From Algicoccus sp048820935 (lineage in GTDB: Bacteria > Pseudomonadota > Gammaproteobacteria > Burkholderiales > Burkholderiaceae_B), in assembly GCF_048820935.1 (NCBI RefSeq), contig NZ_JBMERD010000003.1, positions 1 through 64,000 on the forward strand: 64,000 nucleotides of DNA. Reading direction: 5' to 3'. The notes beneath the pieces were generated by a model, which was given only the letters and a program-made list of their open reading frames with translations, was not told the DNA's origin and ran no database searches. A program made the position numbers and the translations under genes. Shown here piece after piece: positions 26,204 through 35,784 of the stretch (position 1 is its first letter; each line of letters opens with the position of its first letter).

Positions 26204-28957
26204 ATGATATCTCTTCTTAAAAAAATCGTAGGAAGCCGAAACGATCGGTTACTAAAACAGTTTGGAAAACAACTCAAGCAGATTAATGCGCTTGAGCCCT
26301 CAATGCAGGCACTGACGGATGAAGAATTACAAGCCCGTTCAGCGCAGTTGCGTGAACGCTCCAAAGAGGGTGAGTCGCTTGATGCGCTCATGCCAGAAGC
26401 GTTTGCGCTTGTGCGTGAAGCCAGTGTGCGCGTGTTGGGTATGCGGCATTTTGATGTGCAGATGATTGGCGGTATGGTCTTGCACTCAGGTCGCATTGCG
26501 GAAATGCGTACAGGTGAAGGTAAAACGTTGATGGCGACATTACCGGTTTACTTGAATGCACTCCCAGGGCGTGGTGTTCACGTTGTCACCGTGAACGATT
26601 ACTTGGCCACGCGTGATGCGACATGGATGGGGCAGCTTTATAACTTTCTCGGCATGAGTGTTGGGATTGTGGTGCCACAGCAAGACAATGAAGAAAAGCG
26701 TGCCGCCTATCAAGCCGACATCACATACGGAACGAATAATGAATTCGGCTTTGATTATCTTCGTGACAACATGGAGTATCAAACAGATGGTCGTCGTCAG
26801 CGCAAATTGGTGTATGCCATTGTGGACGAGGTCGACTCCATCCTAATTGATGAGGCTCGTACGCCGCTCATTATCTCAGGACAAGCCGAAGACAACACGC
26901 CAATTTACTTGGCGATGAACGAAGTGCCTCCTCATTTGGTGCAAATGTCGGGCGAGCCCAAACCGCATGAGCCTGAACCCGAAGGCGACTTTTGGGTGGA
27001 TGAGAAAAGCTTGCAAGTGCACTTGTCGGAAGCAGGGCATGAAAATGCCGAGCGCCTTCTGGCACAAAAAGGTTTACTGCCCGAAGGTGAATCACTGTAT
27101 GACCCACGTCATATCAGCTTGTTGCATCACTTGATGGTGGCTTTGCGCGCACACAACCTGTTTAAGCGCGATCAGCACTATGTGATTCAGAATAACGAAA
27201 TTGTGATCGTGGATGAGTTCACAGGGCGCCTGATGAGCGGTCGTCGCTGGTCTGATGGTTTGCATCAGGCGGTGGAAGCGAAAGAAGGTGTTGAGATCCA
27301 ACTGGAAAACCAGACGCTGGCCTCGATCACGTTCCAGAACTATTTCCGTATGTACGAAAAACTGTCTGGCATGACTGGAACAGCGGATACGGAAGCATAT
27401 GAGTTCCAACAGATTTATGGTTTGGAAACCGTCATTATTCCGACCAACAAGCCCATGATCAGAAAAGATCTGCATGATCAGATTTATAAGACCGATCAAG
27501 AGAAGTACGCCGCGATTGTGCGTGACATTCGTGCTTGTCAGGAAAAACAACAGCCAGTTCTCGTCGGAACCACCAGTGTGGAAAGCTCTGAACTGCTCTC
27601 GAATGCACTGAAAGCAGAAGGACTTCAACATGCTGTTTTGAACGCCAAGCAACACGCGTTTGAAGCGGAAATCGTGGCTCAGGCTGGTAAGCCTGGTGCG
27701 ATTACGATTGCGACCAACATGGCTGGACGAGGCACTGACATTGTGCTAGGCGGCAACGTGCAAAAGCAAGTTGAAATGCTTGAGAAGGATGCGTCGCTCA
27801 GTGATGAAGAGCGTGCTGCGCGTATTCAGAAACTTCACGATGAGTGGGATGGCTTACACAAGCAAGTTCTGGATTCTGGCGGACTGCATATTATCGGAAC
27901 CGAGCGCCATGAATCTCGCCGAATCGATAACCAGCTGCGAGGTCGTGCTGGACGTCAGGGTGACCCAGGTTCTTCGCGATTCTATCTCTCGCTCGAAGAC
28001 CCCTTGATGCGTATTTTTGCGGGTGACCGAGTACGTGCCATCATGGAGCGACTTAAGCTCCCAGAAGGTGAGCCAATTGAAGCCGGGATGGTGAACCGTT
28101 CGATCGAATCCGCACAACGTAAGGTCGAAGGCCGAAACTTCGATATTCGTAAGCAATTGCTGGACTACGACAACGTGGCCAACGATCAACGTGGTGTGAT
28201 TTATGCACAACGTAATCAGGTTCTAGAAGCCGATCACATTGAAGAACGTGTTGTCGAGCTGCGTGAAGGTGCTTTGACAGATCTGGTGCATGAATACGTA
28301 CCACCCGGTTCCATTGATGAGCAATGGGATCTGGATGGTCTGCAAGCCGTTCTGGAGTCAGACTGGCAGCTTCAAGTGAACTTCGATGCGTTAAAGACCG
28401 CAAAGACCATTGAAGAAGAGGAAGTGTTAGAGCTTGTGCTCGAGGCGGGCAAGGCGGCTTATGACTCTAAAGTCGAGCAGGTGGGTGAAGAAACCTGGCG
28501 TCCGTTTGAGCGTTCCGTCTTTTTGCAGGTTGTGGACACGCAGTGGCGTGAACATCTGGCTGCGCTGGATCATTTGCGTCAAGGTATTCATTTGCGTGGT
28601 TATGCACAAAAGGATCCTAAGCAAGAGTACAAGCGTGAAGCGATTGAGTTGTTCTCGTTTATGTTGCAACGTATTCGCGATGACGTCACAAAACTGTTGC
28701 TGACAGTTCGTGTTCAAAGTCCCGAAGCCGTTCAGGAAGCTGAACGTGAAAACGAAAAGCCCCACACTCAGAATGTGCAGTTCTCTCATGCAAGTTTTGA
28801 TGAAGCGTTGGGTGATCAGCCGCTTCAACCGGATACGCAAGAAGGTGCGGATTTACTGGCCGATGCGCAAGCGGGTAAGGTCAAGATCAGTCGTAATGCA
28901 GCCTGCCCATGTGGTAGTGGTAAGAAATACAAGCATTGCCACGGGAAACTGGCTTAA
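26204..28957 (+). CDS. secA: Preprotein translocase ATPase SecA
   Basis: Motor of the Sec export pathway; 917 residues, near the usual 900. Walker A is in MRTGEGKT (about residue 102), DEAD-type Walker B in VDEVDSILIDEARTP, motif VI region in QLRGRAGRQGDPGSSRFYLS. The helical scaffold and wing domains follow. The C-terminal zinc-binding tail ISRNAACPCGSGKKYKHCHG, which binds SecB, is complete (C-x-C...C-H). A strong terminator follows 27 bases after the stop, closing the region that began with mraZ. Confidence 0.98.
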   Translation: MISLLKKIVGSRNDRLLKQFGKQLKQINALEPSMQALTDEELQARSAQLRERSKEGESLDALMPEAFALVREASVRVLGMRHFDVQMIGGMVLHSGRIAEMRTGEGKTLMATLPVYLNALPGRGVHVVTVNDYLATRDATWMGQLYNFLGMSVGIVVPQQDNEEKRAAYQADITYGTNNEFGFDYLRDNMEYQTDGRRQRKLVYAIVDEVDSILIDEARTPLIISGQAEDNTPIYLAMNEVPPHLVQMSGEPKPHEPEPEGDFWVDEKSLQVHLSEAGHENAERLLAQKGLLPEGESLYDPRHISLLHHLMVALRAHNLFKRDQHYVIQNNEIVIVDEFTGRLMSGRRWSDGLHQAVEAKEGVEIQLENQTLASITFQNYFRMYEKLSGMTGTADTEAYEFQQIYGLETVIIPTNKPMIRKDLHDQIYKTDQEKYAAIVRDIRACQEKQQPVLVGTTSVESSELLSNALKAEGLQHAVLNAKQHAFEAEIVAQAGKPGAITIATNMAGRGTDIVLGGNVQKQVEMLEKDASLSDEERAARIQKLHDEWDGLHKQVLDSGGLHIIGTERHESRRIDNQLRGRAGRQGDPGSSRFYLSLEDPLMRIFAGDRVRAIMERLKLPEGEPIEAGMVNRSIESAQRKVEGRNFDIRKQLLDYDNVANDQRGVIYAQRNQVLEADHIEERVVELREGALTDLVHEYVPPGSIDEQWDLDGLQAVLESDWQLQVNFDALKTAKTIEEEEVLELVLEAGKAAYDSKVEQVGEETWRPFERSVFLQVVDTQWREHLAALDHLRQGIHLRGYAQKDPKQEYKREAIELFSFMLQRIRDDVTKLLLTVRVQSPEAVQEAERENEKPHTQNVQFSHASFDEALGDQPLQPDTQEGADLLADAQAGKVKISRNAACPCGSGKKYKHCHGKLA

Positions 28958-28983
28958 TCGATTGATTTGATTAAGTAAGACCT

Positions 28984-29030
28984 AAAAAGAATCGCCGCAG
29001 AGGGTTATCCTTTCTGCGGCGATTCTTTTG
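28984..29030 (+). terminator. Strong Rho-independent terminator of secA
   Basis: AAAGAATCGCCGCAGA (28986-29001) pairs with TCTGCGGCGATTCTTT (29013-29028), 16 bp without mismatch. The A/T ends make it potentially bidirectional, facing the minus-strand importer genes. Confidence 0.9.
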
Positions 29031-29150
29031 TCTGTTTTATCTTTTTTAGCAGGTTCTATTTGAATGACGATCGAACTTGCCAAACTCCATCCCGTAAGTT
29101 TGGTTGGTTAAACAGTATGGAGAGTATCGATGGCAAGGGCACTTTGTATC

Positions 29151-29996
29151 TTATTTGATCCCTGCACGCATAAATGACTGAACAAACTGTCTTTGGAACA
29201 ACAGGAAACCGATCAAGAGCGGTGCAGCAGTTAACAGAGTGGCGGCTGTGATGATGGACCAGTCAATTCCCTGATCGCTTGATGAGAAAACTTGCAGACC
29301 GACGGTTAAGGGGCGTGATTCGACTGAATTACTGACCACCAAAGGCCACAAGAAGTTATTCCAGTGGTGACTGATAGAAACCAGCGCAAATGCTAGATAG
29401 GTTGGCTTAGCCAGTGGAATAAACACGTGTCTTAGGATTTGTAAGGTGGATGCACCTTCCATCTGTGCAGCTTCTACTAATTCACCGGGAATCGTTTTAA
29501 AGGTCTGACGCAACAGAAAAATCGCAAAAGCTGACGCAAAATAAGGCAAACCAATCCCAAAGAGCGTATCCACAAAGCCCAAAGAGGAAACAGTCTGGTA
29601 GTTACGCACAATGAGGATCTCAGGCATCACCATCAATTGCACAAGCACTAGAGAAAACAGAATGTTGCGCCCAGCAAACTCGTACCGTGCAAACGCATAG
29701 GCCGCTAACGTACACAGAACAAGTTGCAGTCCCAGAATAATTGCGACCAGCAAAATGGTGTTCAAGTAATAGATGGGAAATGGTGCGGCATTCCAAGCGG
29801 CATAAAAGTTTTCTAGTGTCAGCGGGGCATCCAACACAAAACGTGTAGAGAATTCGCCCGGATGAAAAGCGGCCCAGAGCGCGTACAGCAAGGGCAGAAT
29901 CCAAATCAATGCCAAGAGCCAGGCTGCGATCGTTTCTAGCAGGCTGCGTTGATCTAGGCGGATGTGACGGGTTGTTTTTGCAGAGGAGTGGTTCAT
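29151..29996 (-). CDS. ABC importer permease, UgpE/MalG type
   Basis: Inner-membrane permease of the carbohydrate/glycerol-3-phosphate importer family, 281 residues with six predicted membrane helices. The cytoplasmic EAA loop that docks on the ATPase is visible as LVEAAQMEGASTLQILRHVFIPLAKPT. The ATG at 29996 lies eight bases after the stop of the partner permease; an in-frame extension to 30071 lies inside that gene and is not hydrophobic-signal-like. It is the last gene of the C-B-A-E order on the minus strand. The closest family by my recognition is UgpE; the true substrate is unproven. Confidence 0.88.
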   Translation of the reverse strand: MNHSSAKTTRHIRLDQRSLLETIAAWLLALIWILPLLYALWAAFHPGEFSTRFVLDAPLTLENFYAAWNAAPFPIYYLNTILLVAIILGLQLVLCTLAAYAFARYEFAGRNILFSLVLVQLMVMPEILIVRNYQTVSSLGFVDTLFGIGLPYFASAFAIFLLRQTFKTIPGELVEAAQMEGASTLQILRHVFIPLAKPTYLAFALVSISHHWNNFLWPLVVSNSVESRPLTVGLQVFSSSDQGIDWSIITAATLLTAAPLLIGFLLFQRQFVQSFMRAGIK

Positions 29997-30004
29997 GACT
30001 GTAA

Positions 30005-30886
30005 TTACCGGTAATGGGTGCGTTTGTCGAGCAAGAAGAATTGCAACAAGCCGACAACGGCCAAAATGCAAAGTAAAACGACAGTTAAGGCCGAGGCATA
30101 GCCGCTGTCCCAGTATTTAAATCCAACCTCGTAGAGATAAAAGAGCAACAGTGAAGATGCGTTGTTGGGTCCACCGTTGGTCATGACAAAGATGTGATCA
30201 ACCATTCGAAATGCATTGATCAATGCATTGACCAGCACAAAGACGGTGGTTGGCATCAGTAAAGGCCACTGAATGCGTCTGAAGAAATACCATTTGCTAG
30301 CGCCTTCAATTTGAGCGGCTTCGCGATAGCTGGGGCTCAGTGTTTGTAAGGCTGCCAGATAAAAGATCATAAAGAACCCAGCTTCTTTCCAGATGGCCAC
30401 AATCGTGATCGACATCAATGCCAAGCTTGGGTCACCCAAAAAGTTCTGGCTGGAAAACCCCAGCGCCTGAAGAACTTGGTTGATCAGACCGTAATCAGGT
30501 GTATAGAAAAAGATCCAGATGTTGGCAACCGCAATCATGGGCATCACGGTTGGCAGGAAATAAGACATGCGCAAAAAAGAACGGCCTGTGATTTTGTCAT
30601 TGATCCAGATTGCCATGGCAATTGAAATCGCCATCGAAGCCGGAATCGTAATCACCGCAAACCAAAAGTTGTTGACTAAAGATTTCCAGAAAATCGGATC
30701 TTCAATCATCACTTGATAGTTTTCTAGGCCGACAAAGACCGCTGGCCGAGACCCTTTTGGGGTCGACATAAAGCTGTCTATCAAGCTGGCAATCGCAGGG
30801 AAGTGCGTAAAACCAACGAGTAAGACAAAGGCCGGCAAAAGCAGCAAATAAGCTTGGATCTGTTTGTTTGTGACGTTCATGCGCAT
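30005..30886 (-). CDS. ABC importer permease, UgpA/MalF type
   Basis: Partner permease of 293 residues with six membrane helices and the EAA loop REAAQIEGASKWYFFRRIQWPLLMP. The N-terminus starts with a short cytoplasmic segment and then AYLLLLPAFVLLVGFTHFPA, typical of UgpA-like proteins. A gap of 46 bases separates it from the binding-protein gene upstream. Together with the MalG-type permease it forms the transmembrane channel. Confidence 0.88.
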   Translation of the reverse strand: MRMNVTNKQIQAYLLLLPAFVLLVGFTHFPAIASLIDSFMSTPKGSRPAVFVGLENYQVMIEDPIFWKSLVNNFWFAVITIPASMAISIAMAIWINDKITGRSFLRMSYFLPTVMPMIAVANIWIFFYTPDYGLINQVLQALGFSSQNFLGDPSLALMSITIVAIWKEAGFFMIFYLAALQTLSPSYREAAQIEGASKWYFFRRIQWPLLMPTTVFVLVNALINAFRMVDHIFVMTNGGPNNASSLLLFYLYEVGFKYWDSGYASALTVVLLCILAVVGLLQFFLLDKRTHYR

Positions 30887-30932
30887 AGACGGGCACCAAA
30901 CCAGATGGCCGGTGCCCGTGGGTCAGAGTCGT

Positions 30933-32213
30933 TTAACGGTAACTGCGAAGAATGCGGTTGGCTTCGCCTTGCGCATCTTTGAGCGCTTGCTCAGCAGTTT
31001 TGGTGCCAGTCAAACCTGCTTGAATGGCGTCGTTGAGCACTTTGGTGACGCGCTGGTTTTCATGTGTGGAGAACTCCGCCACTGCGTATTCCAACTGATC
31101 ACGTGCAACCAATGCCGCTGGGAAGTCTGCCGCATATTTTTTCAGCACATCCGTTTCATAGGCAGCTGGTGAGACTGCAGCGTAACCCGTATCCATACTC
31201 CACTGCGCGGCTCTTTCTGGCTGAGTTAGCCATTTGGCAAACTCGAAAGCACCTTGCTGTTCCGCTTCAGTGGCGTCTTTAAAGATATAAAAGTTACCAC
31301 CACCAGTGGGTGAGCCTGGACGGATATTGGCAGGAATCATACCCACACCAAAATCAAACGGTGCGTTGTTACGGATGTTCGTCAGGTTTCCTGTGGTTGT
31401 CCAGATAATGGCAGCCTTGCCTTCCATAAAGTCTTTAGGTGTGGTGCCCCACTGAACGACACCAGGAGGATGAATTTTTAAGGTCTGAGACAGATCCATC
31501 CAGTATTGCAGGGCTTCAATCACTTTGACATTGTCAAACGTGACTTCATTACCGTCGCTATTGGCGAGCAATACATCATTAGGTGTGGTGAAACACTGGA
31601 ATAACCAGTATGGGAAGCCGCTCGAGGGCACTTGGATACCCCACTGGGTGACGTTGCCGTTGGCATCGCGTTGTGTCAGTTTTTCACCCATGCTGACGAG
31701 CTCAGCCCAATTTGCAGGGGCTTTGTCTGGATCAAGCCCAGCCTTTTTGAATGCTTCTTTATTCCAGTACATCACGACAGTTGAGCGCTGGAAAGGCACG
31801 CCCCAGGTTTTACCTTCAACTTGGCCGTTGGCCATAAAGGATGGGAAAAAACCGTTTAGCCACTGTTTGTCGGCATCTGATTTGATGAAACCATCAATTG
31901 GCATCACCGCATCTTCATCGATGAGTGTGAAGGTGTCGGTCGATAATAGAATTGCGGAGGTGGGCGGTTTGCCTGCTTTATGCGCAGTCAATGCTTTGAC
32001 CAGCGTTTCTTGGTAAGTGCCGGCGTAGACGGGTGTGATTTTGTAGTCTGGGTTCTCTTTGTTAAACCCTTCCGCAAAACCGTCAATGGTCTTTGTGATG
32101 GGGCCACCAACGGCGACGGGGAAATAAAAGGTCACTTCCGTTTGTGCAAGTGCAGGTGAGGACAGACAAATGCCTCCCATTGCAATCGAAAGTGCGCTAA
32201 CCAGTTTTTTCAT
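30933..32213 (-). CDS. ABC importer periplasmic substrate-binding protein, UgpB-like
   Basis: Extracytoplasmic binding protein, 426 residues, with a Sec signal peptide (MKKLVSALSIAMGGICLSS, cleavage after ALA). The mature protein has features shared with UgpB: FNKENPDYKITPVYAGTYQE, VMYWNKEAFKKAGLDPD, and FDFGVGMIP. AAGGAGAC stands at ideal distance before the ATG at 32213, so the longer reading from 32288 is rejected. The N-terminal motif FYFPVAVGGPI differs from the WHSM segment of E. coli UgpB that lines the ligand site, so the ligand may not be glycerol-3-phosphate. Neighbouring hydrolases point to a phosphorylated or glycero-compound, which is inference. Confidence 0.87.
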   Translation of the reverse strand: MKKLVSALSIAMGGICLSSPALAQTEVTFYFPVAVGGPITKTIDGFAEGFNKENPDYKITPVYAGTYQETLVKALTAHKAGKPPTSAILLSTDTFTLIDEDAVMPIDGFIKSDADKQWLNGFFPSFMANGQVEGKTWGVPFQRSTVVMYWNKEAFKKAGLDPDKAPANWAELVSMGEKLTQRDANGNVTQWGIQVPSSGFPYWLFQCFTTPNDVLLANSDGNEVTFDNVKVIEALQYWMDLSQTLKIHPPGVVQWGTTPKDFMEGKAAIIWTTTGNLTNIRNNAPFDFGVGMIPANIRPGSPTGGGNFYIFKDATEAEQQGAFEFAKWLTQPERAAQWSMDTGYAAVSPAAYETDVLKKYAADFPAALVARDQLEYAVAEFSTHENQRVTKVLNDAIQAGLTGTKTAEQALKDAQGEANRILRSYR

Positions 32214-32232
32214 TACTTGTCTCCTTAAGCGT

Positions 32233-33267
32233 TTAAAGACGTATGCCATTGGCGTCGAACCAGTGTTGATCCGAAGATTGCCAACCAAGATTGAGCGCTG
32301 AGTTCACTTGCAGGGGTGATTTCCCTGGTGCGCGAACGGTGAGCGCTTGATCACCGATCTGTGTATGTAAGAGCAAATCGGCTCCGATAAATTCGGTGTT
32401 TTGCACAGTACAAGCGGTCTGACCTTCCAGATGAATATCTTCAGGTCGGATGCCTAAGTGTTTTGCGTTGGGAGGGCCGTCGACCACAACATCAGAACCT
32501 GCGATCCGACCGTTTTCGATGGACAGCACATTCATTTTGCTGCTACCGATAAATTGCGCAGCAAATAATGAGGCAGGTTGTTGATAAATTGTGGCGGGCG
32601 TGGCTTTTTGTTCAATCCGACCGTCTTTCAGTAGAACAACTTGATCGGCCATGGTCATGGCCTCGGTCTGATCGTGCGTGACATAGACGACGGATAGGCC
32701 GAGATTTTGTTGAATTGCACGCAACTCCTCGCGCATGGTTTGCCTTAGTTTGGCATCCAAGTTCGAGAGAGGTTCGTCCATTAAACATAGCCGTGCATTG
32801 GCAACAAGTGCTCTAGCCAGTGCGACACGTTGTTGCTGACCGCCCGACAGTTGCCCTGGCTTACGGTCACGTAAATGCGATAGGCCTAACATGTCCAGAT
32901 TGCGTTTAAGTCTGGTTTCGATTTCAGCTGCGGGTGTTTTGCGAATACGCAAACCAAATGCCACATTTTCTGCGACAGACAGATGCGGAAACAGTGCGTA
33001 GTTCTGAAAAACCATGGAGACACCGCGCCCGGATGATGGCGTGTGTGTTACGTCTTCTTCAAAAATATCGATACGACCTTCTGAGGGCGTCTCAAGCCCT
33101 GCAATTAACCTTAATGTCGTTGTCTTGCCGCATCCTGAAGGTCCCAAGAGGACCGAGAAGTCGCCTTCTTCTAATGTCAGATCCATCGGATGTAATCCGA
33201 TTGTTTGACCCCAGACTTTTGTAACTTTTGTGAACCTAACCGCAGTATTTGAAGATTCTTGGCTCAT
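32233..33267 (-). CDS. ABC importer ATPase, UgpC/MalK type
   Basis: Cytoplasmic ATPase subunit, 344 residues. Walker A GPSGCGKTT near residue 42, signature LSGGQQQRVALARAL, Walker B LCLMDEPLSNLDAKLR and the switch histidine in VYVTHDQTEAM are all present. The C-terminal ~110 residues form the regulatory TOBE/OB domain (LGIRPEDIHLEG). It is the first gene of the importer operon and lies 19 bases before the binding-protein gene. A small inverted repeat stands just upstream. Confidence 0.92.
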   Translation of the reverse strand: MSQESSNTAVRFTKVTKVWGQTIGLHPMDLTLEEGDFSVLLGPSGCGKTTTLRLIAGLETPSEGRIDIFEEDVTHTPSSGRGVSMVFQNYALFPHLSVAENVAFGLRIRKTPAAEIETRLKRNLDMLGLSHLRDRKPGQLSGGQQQRVALARALVANARLCLMDEPLSNLDAKLRQTMREELRAIQQNLGLSVVYVTHDQTEAMTMADQVVLLKDGRIEQKATPATIYQQPASLFAAQFIGSSKMNVLSIENGRIAGSDVVVDGPPNAKHLGIRPEDIHLEGQTACTVQNTEFIGADLLLHTQIGDQALTVRAPGKSPLQVNSALNLGWQSSDQHWFDANGIRL

Positions 33268-33292
33268 TTTTCAAGAAGACCTCTTGTTTGGT

Positions 33293-33307
33293 TAAACAAC
33301 GCGTTTA
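33293..33307. promoter_or_regulatory. Inverted repeat upstream of the importer operon, possible operator
   Basis: TAAAC-AACGC-GTTTA lies 26-40 bases upstream of the ATPase start codon. Half-sites of 5 bp with a 5-base spacer resemble small repressor operators, but no regulator gene is adjacent. The gene-free stretch 33268-33513 otherwise shows only pyrimidine-rich sequence near 33480-33520. Confidence 0.3.
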
Positions 33308-33513
33308 GGCTAAAGAGTTTCGGTGGAGCGTTGTATACGAATTGCATTTTTGAAATTGTCGTTTGTATTGTTGTTTGTGCGTTTTTGTGAATATTAGACT
33401 AAATCACCGTCTCTTGCAGGCAAGTGCCTAGGGTGCGGGAGGTCGCTGGCATTTGGCAACACTAAAAATTTACGAGTTGCCACTGCTGTTCCTCTGTTTT
33501 TCTCTTTCTTTTT

Positions 33514-33957
33514 CTAAGCAGAAAGTTTAAGTAGCTGCTCACGTATAACGTCGGGAATCGAGGTGGGCCGACCTGTTTCGGGTGATGCGCAAACAATCAC
33601 AAATTCACCTCGTGCAGCAGCTGTTACATCGGAATCTTGTGTAAACACCCCAAGATCCCAGGTGATGCTGGAGTTCCCCATGCGCGCAATTCTGACGCCA
33701 ACATCGATATAGCCTGGAAAAGCCACCTCTCTAAAATACCGACAGCTGGACGCGACAACAAGTGTACGAACTTGCTCAGTGACGGTTCGTCGTAACTGGT
33801 GGTGTGTTAAGAAGCCTTCTACAGCAGTGTCAAAAAATGAGTAGTAACTGGCATTATTGACGTGTCCATTGGTGTCGTTATCAGCGTAACGTAATGTAAT
33901 ACGCTCAAAGTAGGGATATAAATCGCGCCCTGGTGCGACGTTGTCTTGAGTGCTCAT
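33514..33957 (-). CDS. Hot-dog fold acyl-CoA thioesterase (4HBT/YbgC-like)
   Basis: A 147-residue 4-hydroxybenzoyl-CoA-thioesterase-like protein. The family signature RYADNDTNGHVNNASYYSFF carries the catalytic-region Asp and the GHVNN motif, followed by VEGFL. It overlaps the upstream EEP gene by four bases, so the two are probably co-translated. The substrate is an acyl-CoA of unknown type. The combination with an acyl-CoA dehydrogenase two genes further upstream on the same strand suggests a link to acyl metabolism, but this is inference. Confidence 0.87.
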   Translation of the reverse strand: MSTQDNVAPGRDLYPYFERITLRYADNDTNGHVNNASYYSFFDTAVEGFLTHHQLRRTVTEQVRTLVVASSCRYFREVAFPGYIDVGVRIARMGNSSITWDLGVFTQDSDVTAAARGEFVIVCASPETGRPTSIPDVIREQLLKLSA

Positions 33958-34850
33958 GGTGTGTTTGTATTCCTTGGTTCTGAATGTGGTTCGCCTAAAA
34001 CCAAATGGACTGGCTGATGATCAGATGCTTGTGTTTGTGTGTCTACGCGGATTGACTGTACCCGTGAACGCAGAGATTGGCTAATAAAGAAAAAATCACA
34101 GCACACAGGCTCAGGTCCGTAGGTGTGATCGTACAAATGAAATGTCGGATCGTGCGGCTGATCTGGATGGCATAAGGGCCATGCATCAAACCATGGGTTG
34201 ATACAGTTCTGCTGAATGATTTGTTGATATTCGGCGCTCTCGGCTGTGAAGTTGAAATCACCGCAAAGAAAGGCGTCCAGTGTTTCTGGTTTGGCTTGAT
34301 AGGGTGTTTGCGCCCTGCCTTCAGGCGTCGGGTGTGTCGCACGCAAACTAGCTGTGTCATGGCATTCAAAGAGTGCTTTGGCTTGCGCAAGTCGTTGTGG
34401 TTGGCTGTAGTATTCCAAATGCGTGGTCATGATACGCAAAGGGCCCCATGGGGCTTGTACGGTGCAGGTCAAACACATGCGCTCCATGCCGGGCAGGGGG
34501 CTGTTGGTATCCACGGGAGACGGCAAATTGATGCGCTGGGTGCGTAAAATGGGCAAACGACTGGCAATCAGATTGCCAAACTGTTGGCGTGTTACTTGTC
34601 CACTTGGTTGCTCATCAATGGCTGCGCCAAATGCGATGTGGTAGTTAGGTAGCAATGATTGAAAGAGAGCGACCTGATCTGCTGGGGTGTCTTCAGTTAA
34701 CCCCGGAAAATTTACAGAAATCTCTTGGAGGCACAGAATATCAAAGTCGCAAAGTGCGTATGCCCCGTCGATAATTCGTTGTGCATCAATTTTTCCATCG
34801 ATGCCTTTGCACCACTGGACATTCCAAGTGACAATGTTGAGCGATTTCAT
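33954..34850 (-). CDS. Endonuclease/exonuclease/phosphatase (EEP) superfamily protein
   Basis: A 298-residue metal-dependent phosphoesterase. The five EEP motifs are visible in order: LNIVTWNVQWC, LCLQEIS (metal-binding Glu), MTTHLEYYS, LCGDFNFTAES (GDxN) and SDHQPVHLVL (catalytic DH). There is no signal peptide, so it acts in the cytoplasm. Superfamily members cleave DNA, inositol phosphates or phosphodiesters such as sphingomyelin. Co-location with a HAD phosphatase and a glycerol-3-phosphate-type importer suggests a small phosphodiester rather than DNA, as inference only. Confidence 0.85.
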   Translation of the reverse strand: MKSLNIVTWNVQWCKGIDGKIDAQRIIDGAYALCDFDILCLQEISVNFPGLTEDTPADQVALFQSLLPNYHIAFGAAIDEQPSGQVTRQQFGNLIASRLPILRTQRINLPSPVDTNSPLPGMERMCLTCTVQAPWGPLRIMTTHLEYYSQPQRLAQAKALFECHDTASLRATHPTPEGRAQTPYQAKPETLDAFLCGDFNFTAESAEYQQIIQQNCINPWFDAWPLCHPDQPHDPTFHLYDHTYGPEPVCCDFFFISQSLRSRVQSIRVDTQTQASDHQPVHLVLGEPHSEPRNTNTP

Positions 34851-34872
34851 TGTGTTGTAACCTCGTCAGGTT

Positions 34873-35679
34873 TTATTTGGATTGATTGCGATGCTGTAGC
34901 AGCGTTTGTGCCATTTCAACAAATCCATCACCTGAGTATTGTGAGCAGATGAATTTGGGTGGTGTGGCAATTCGGTGCAACTGATCGCGTACGTTGGCAA
35001 CACCTACAGAAATCGGAAAGAATCCAAACATCGGCGCATCATTGGCTGAATCTCCAATAAAAAGCGCAGTCTCATCTATGCGATCGACTAGCTCGGGCCA
35101 ATATTGCTCGAGTAAGGTTTTTGTCATGCTGAGCTTGTCGTAGTCACCAAACCAGCCGTTCACATGAATTGAGCTCACTTTGGCTTGTGCGCCGACCTCT
35201 TCAAAGAGGTTCACAATGCGGTCAATATCGGCTTCGCCCAAAGGTTCCACGTCTTCGCAGAAATCCACGGCCAGATCGGCAATTCGATAAGGTTGGTCAC
35301 TGGCCAATGCGCAGCCGGGCACTTCGCGAAGAATGGTTTGCGCCAGTTGATCGAGCTTGCGTCGATTATCTTGTTGGGTTTGTGGGTCTGTCCAGAAATG
35401 CTGGTGCATGCGACGTTGTGCACGGTCGTAGCGCATAAAAAATGCACCGTTTTCTCCGACAATAGCTGAGACTGGCCACATTCTGGCAATGTGGTCACAC
35501 CAACCTGCTGGACGACCGGTAATCGGGATGACCTCAATGCCGGCCTGCTGGAGTGACTCCATCGCCGCATAAGCACGTGCAGTCAGCGCCCCATGCGTGG
35601 TCACTGTGTCGTCAATATCGCAGAGAACCAGTTGAATCTGTGCGGCTTTTTCTGGCGCTAGAGAAGACAGGGACTGCAT
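34873..35679 (-). CDS. HAD-superfamily hydrolase, subfamily IIB (sugar-phosphatase-like)
   Basis: A 268-residue phosphatase of the haloacid dehalogenase superfamily. Motif I is LCDIDDTVT (nucleophile and general acid Asp), motif II is PITGRPAG, the motif III lysine is in YDKLSMTK, and motif IV is FIGDSANDAPMF. The cap placed between motifs II and III marks subfamily IIB, which includes Cof-type, sucrose-phosphate and mannosyl-phosphoglycerate phosphatases. It precedes the EEP gene by 22 bases on the same strand. Confidence 0.85.
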   Translation of the reverse strand: MQSLSSLAPEKAAQIQLVLCDIDDTVTTHGALTARAYAAMESLQQAGIEVIPITGRPAGWCDHIARMWPVSAIVGENGAFFMRYDRAQRRMHQHFWTDPQTQQDNRRKLDQLAQTILREVPGCALASDQPYRIADLAVDFCEDVEPLGEADIDRIVNLFEEVGAQAKVSSIHVNGWFGDYDKLSMTKTLLEQYWPELVDRIDETALFIGDSANDAPMFGFFPISVGVANVRDQLHRIATPPKFICSQYSGDGFVEMAQTLLQHRNQSK

Positions 35680-35784
35680 AGATGGATCTCCTTAGTACAT
35701 CATAGTGTGGTCGAATTGAGGATTGGCCTGCGTGATGCAATGGTGAAATGAAACGGAAGTGTTCTATTCTGCCATTGGATGGTC

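Noticed and set aside
27092..27655. A 187-codon frame on the minus strand inside secA
   Set aside because: Antisense to conserved SecA coding sequence, no domain, no ribosome binding site.
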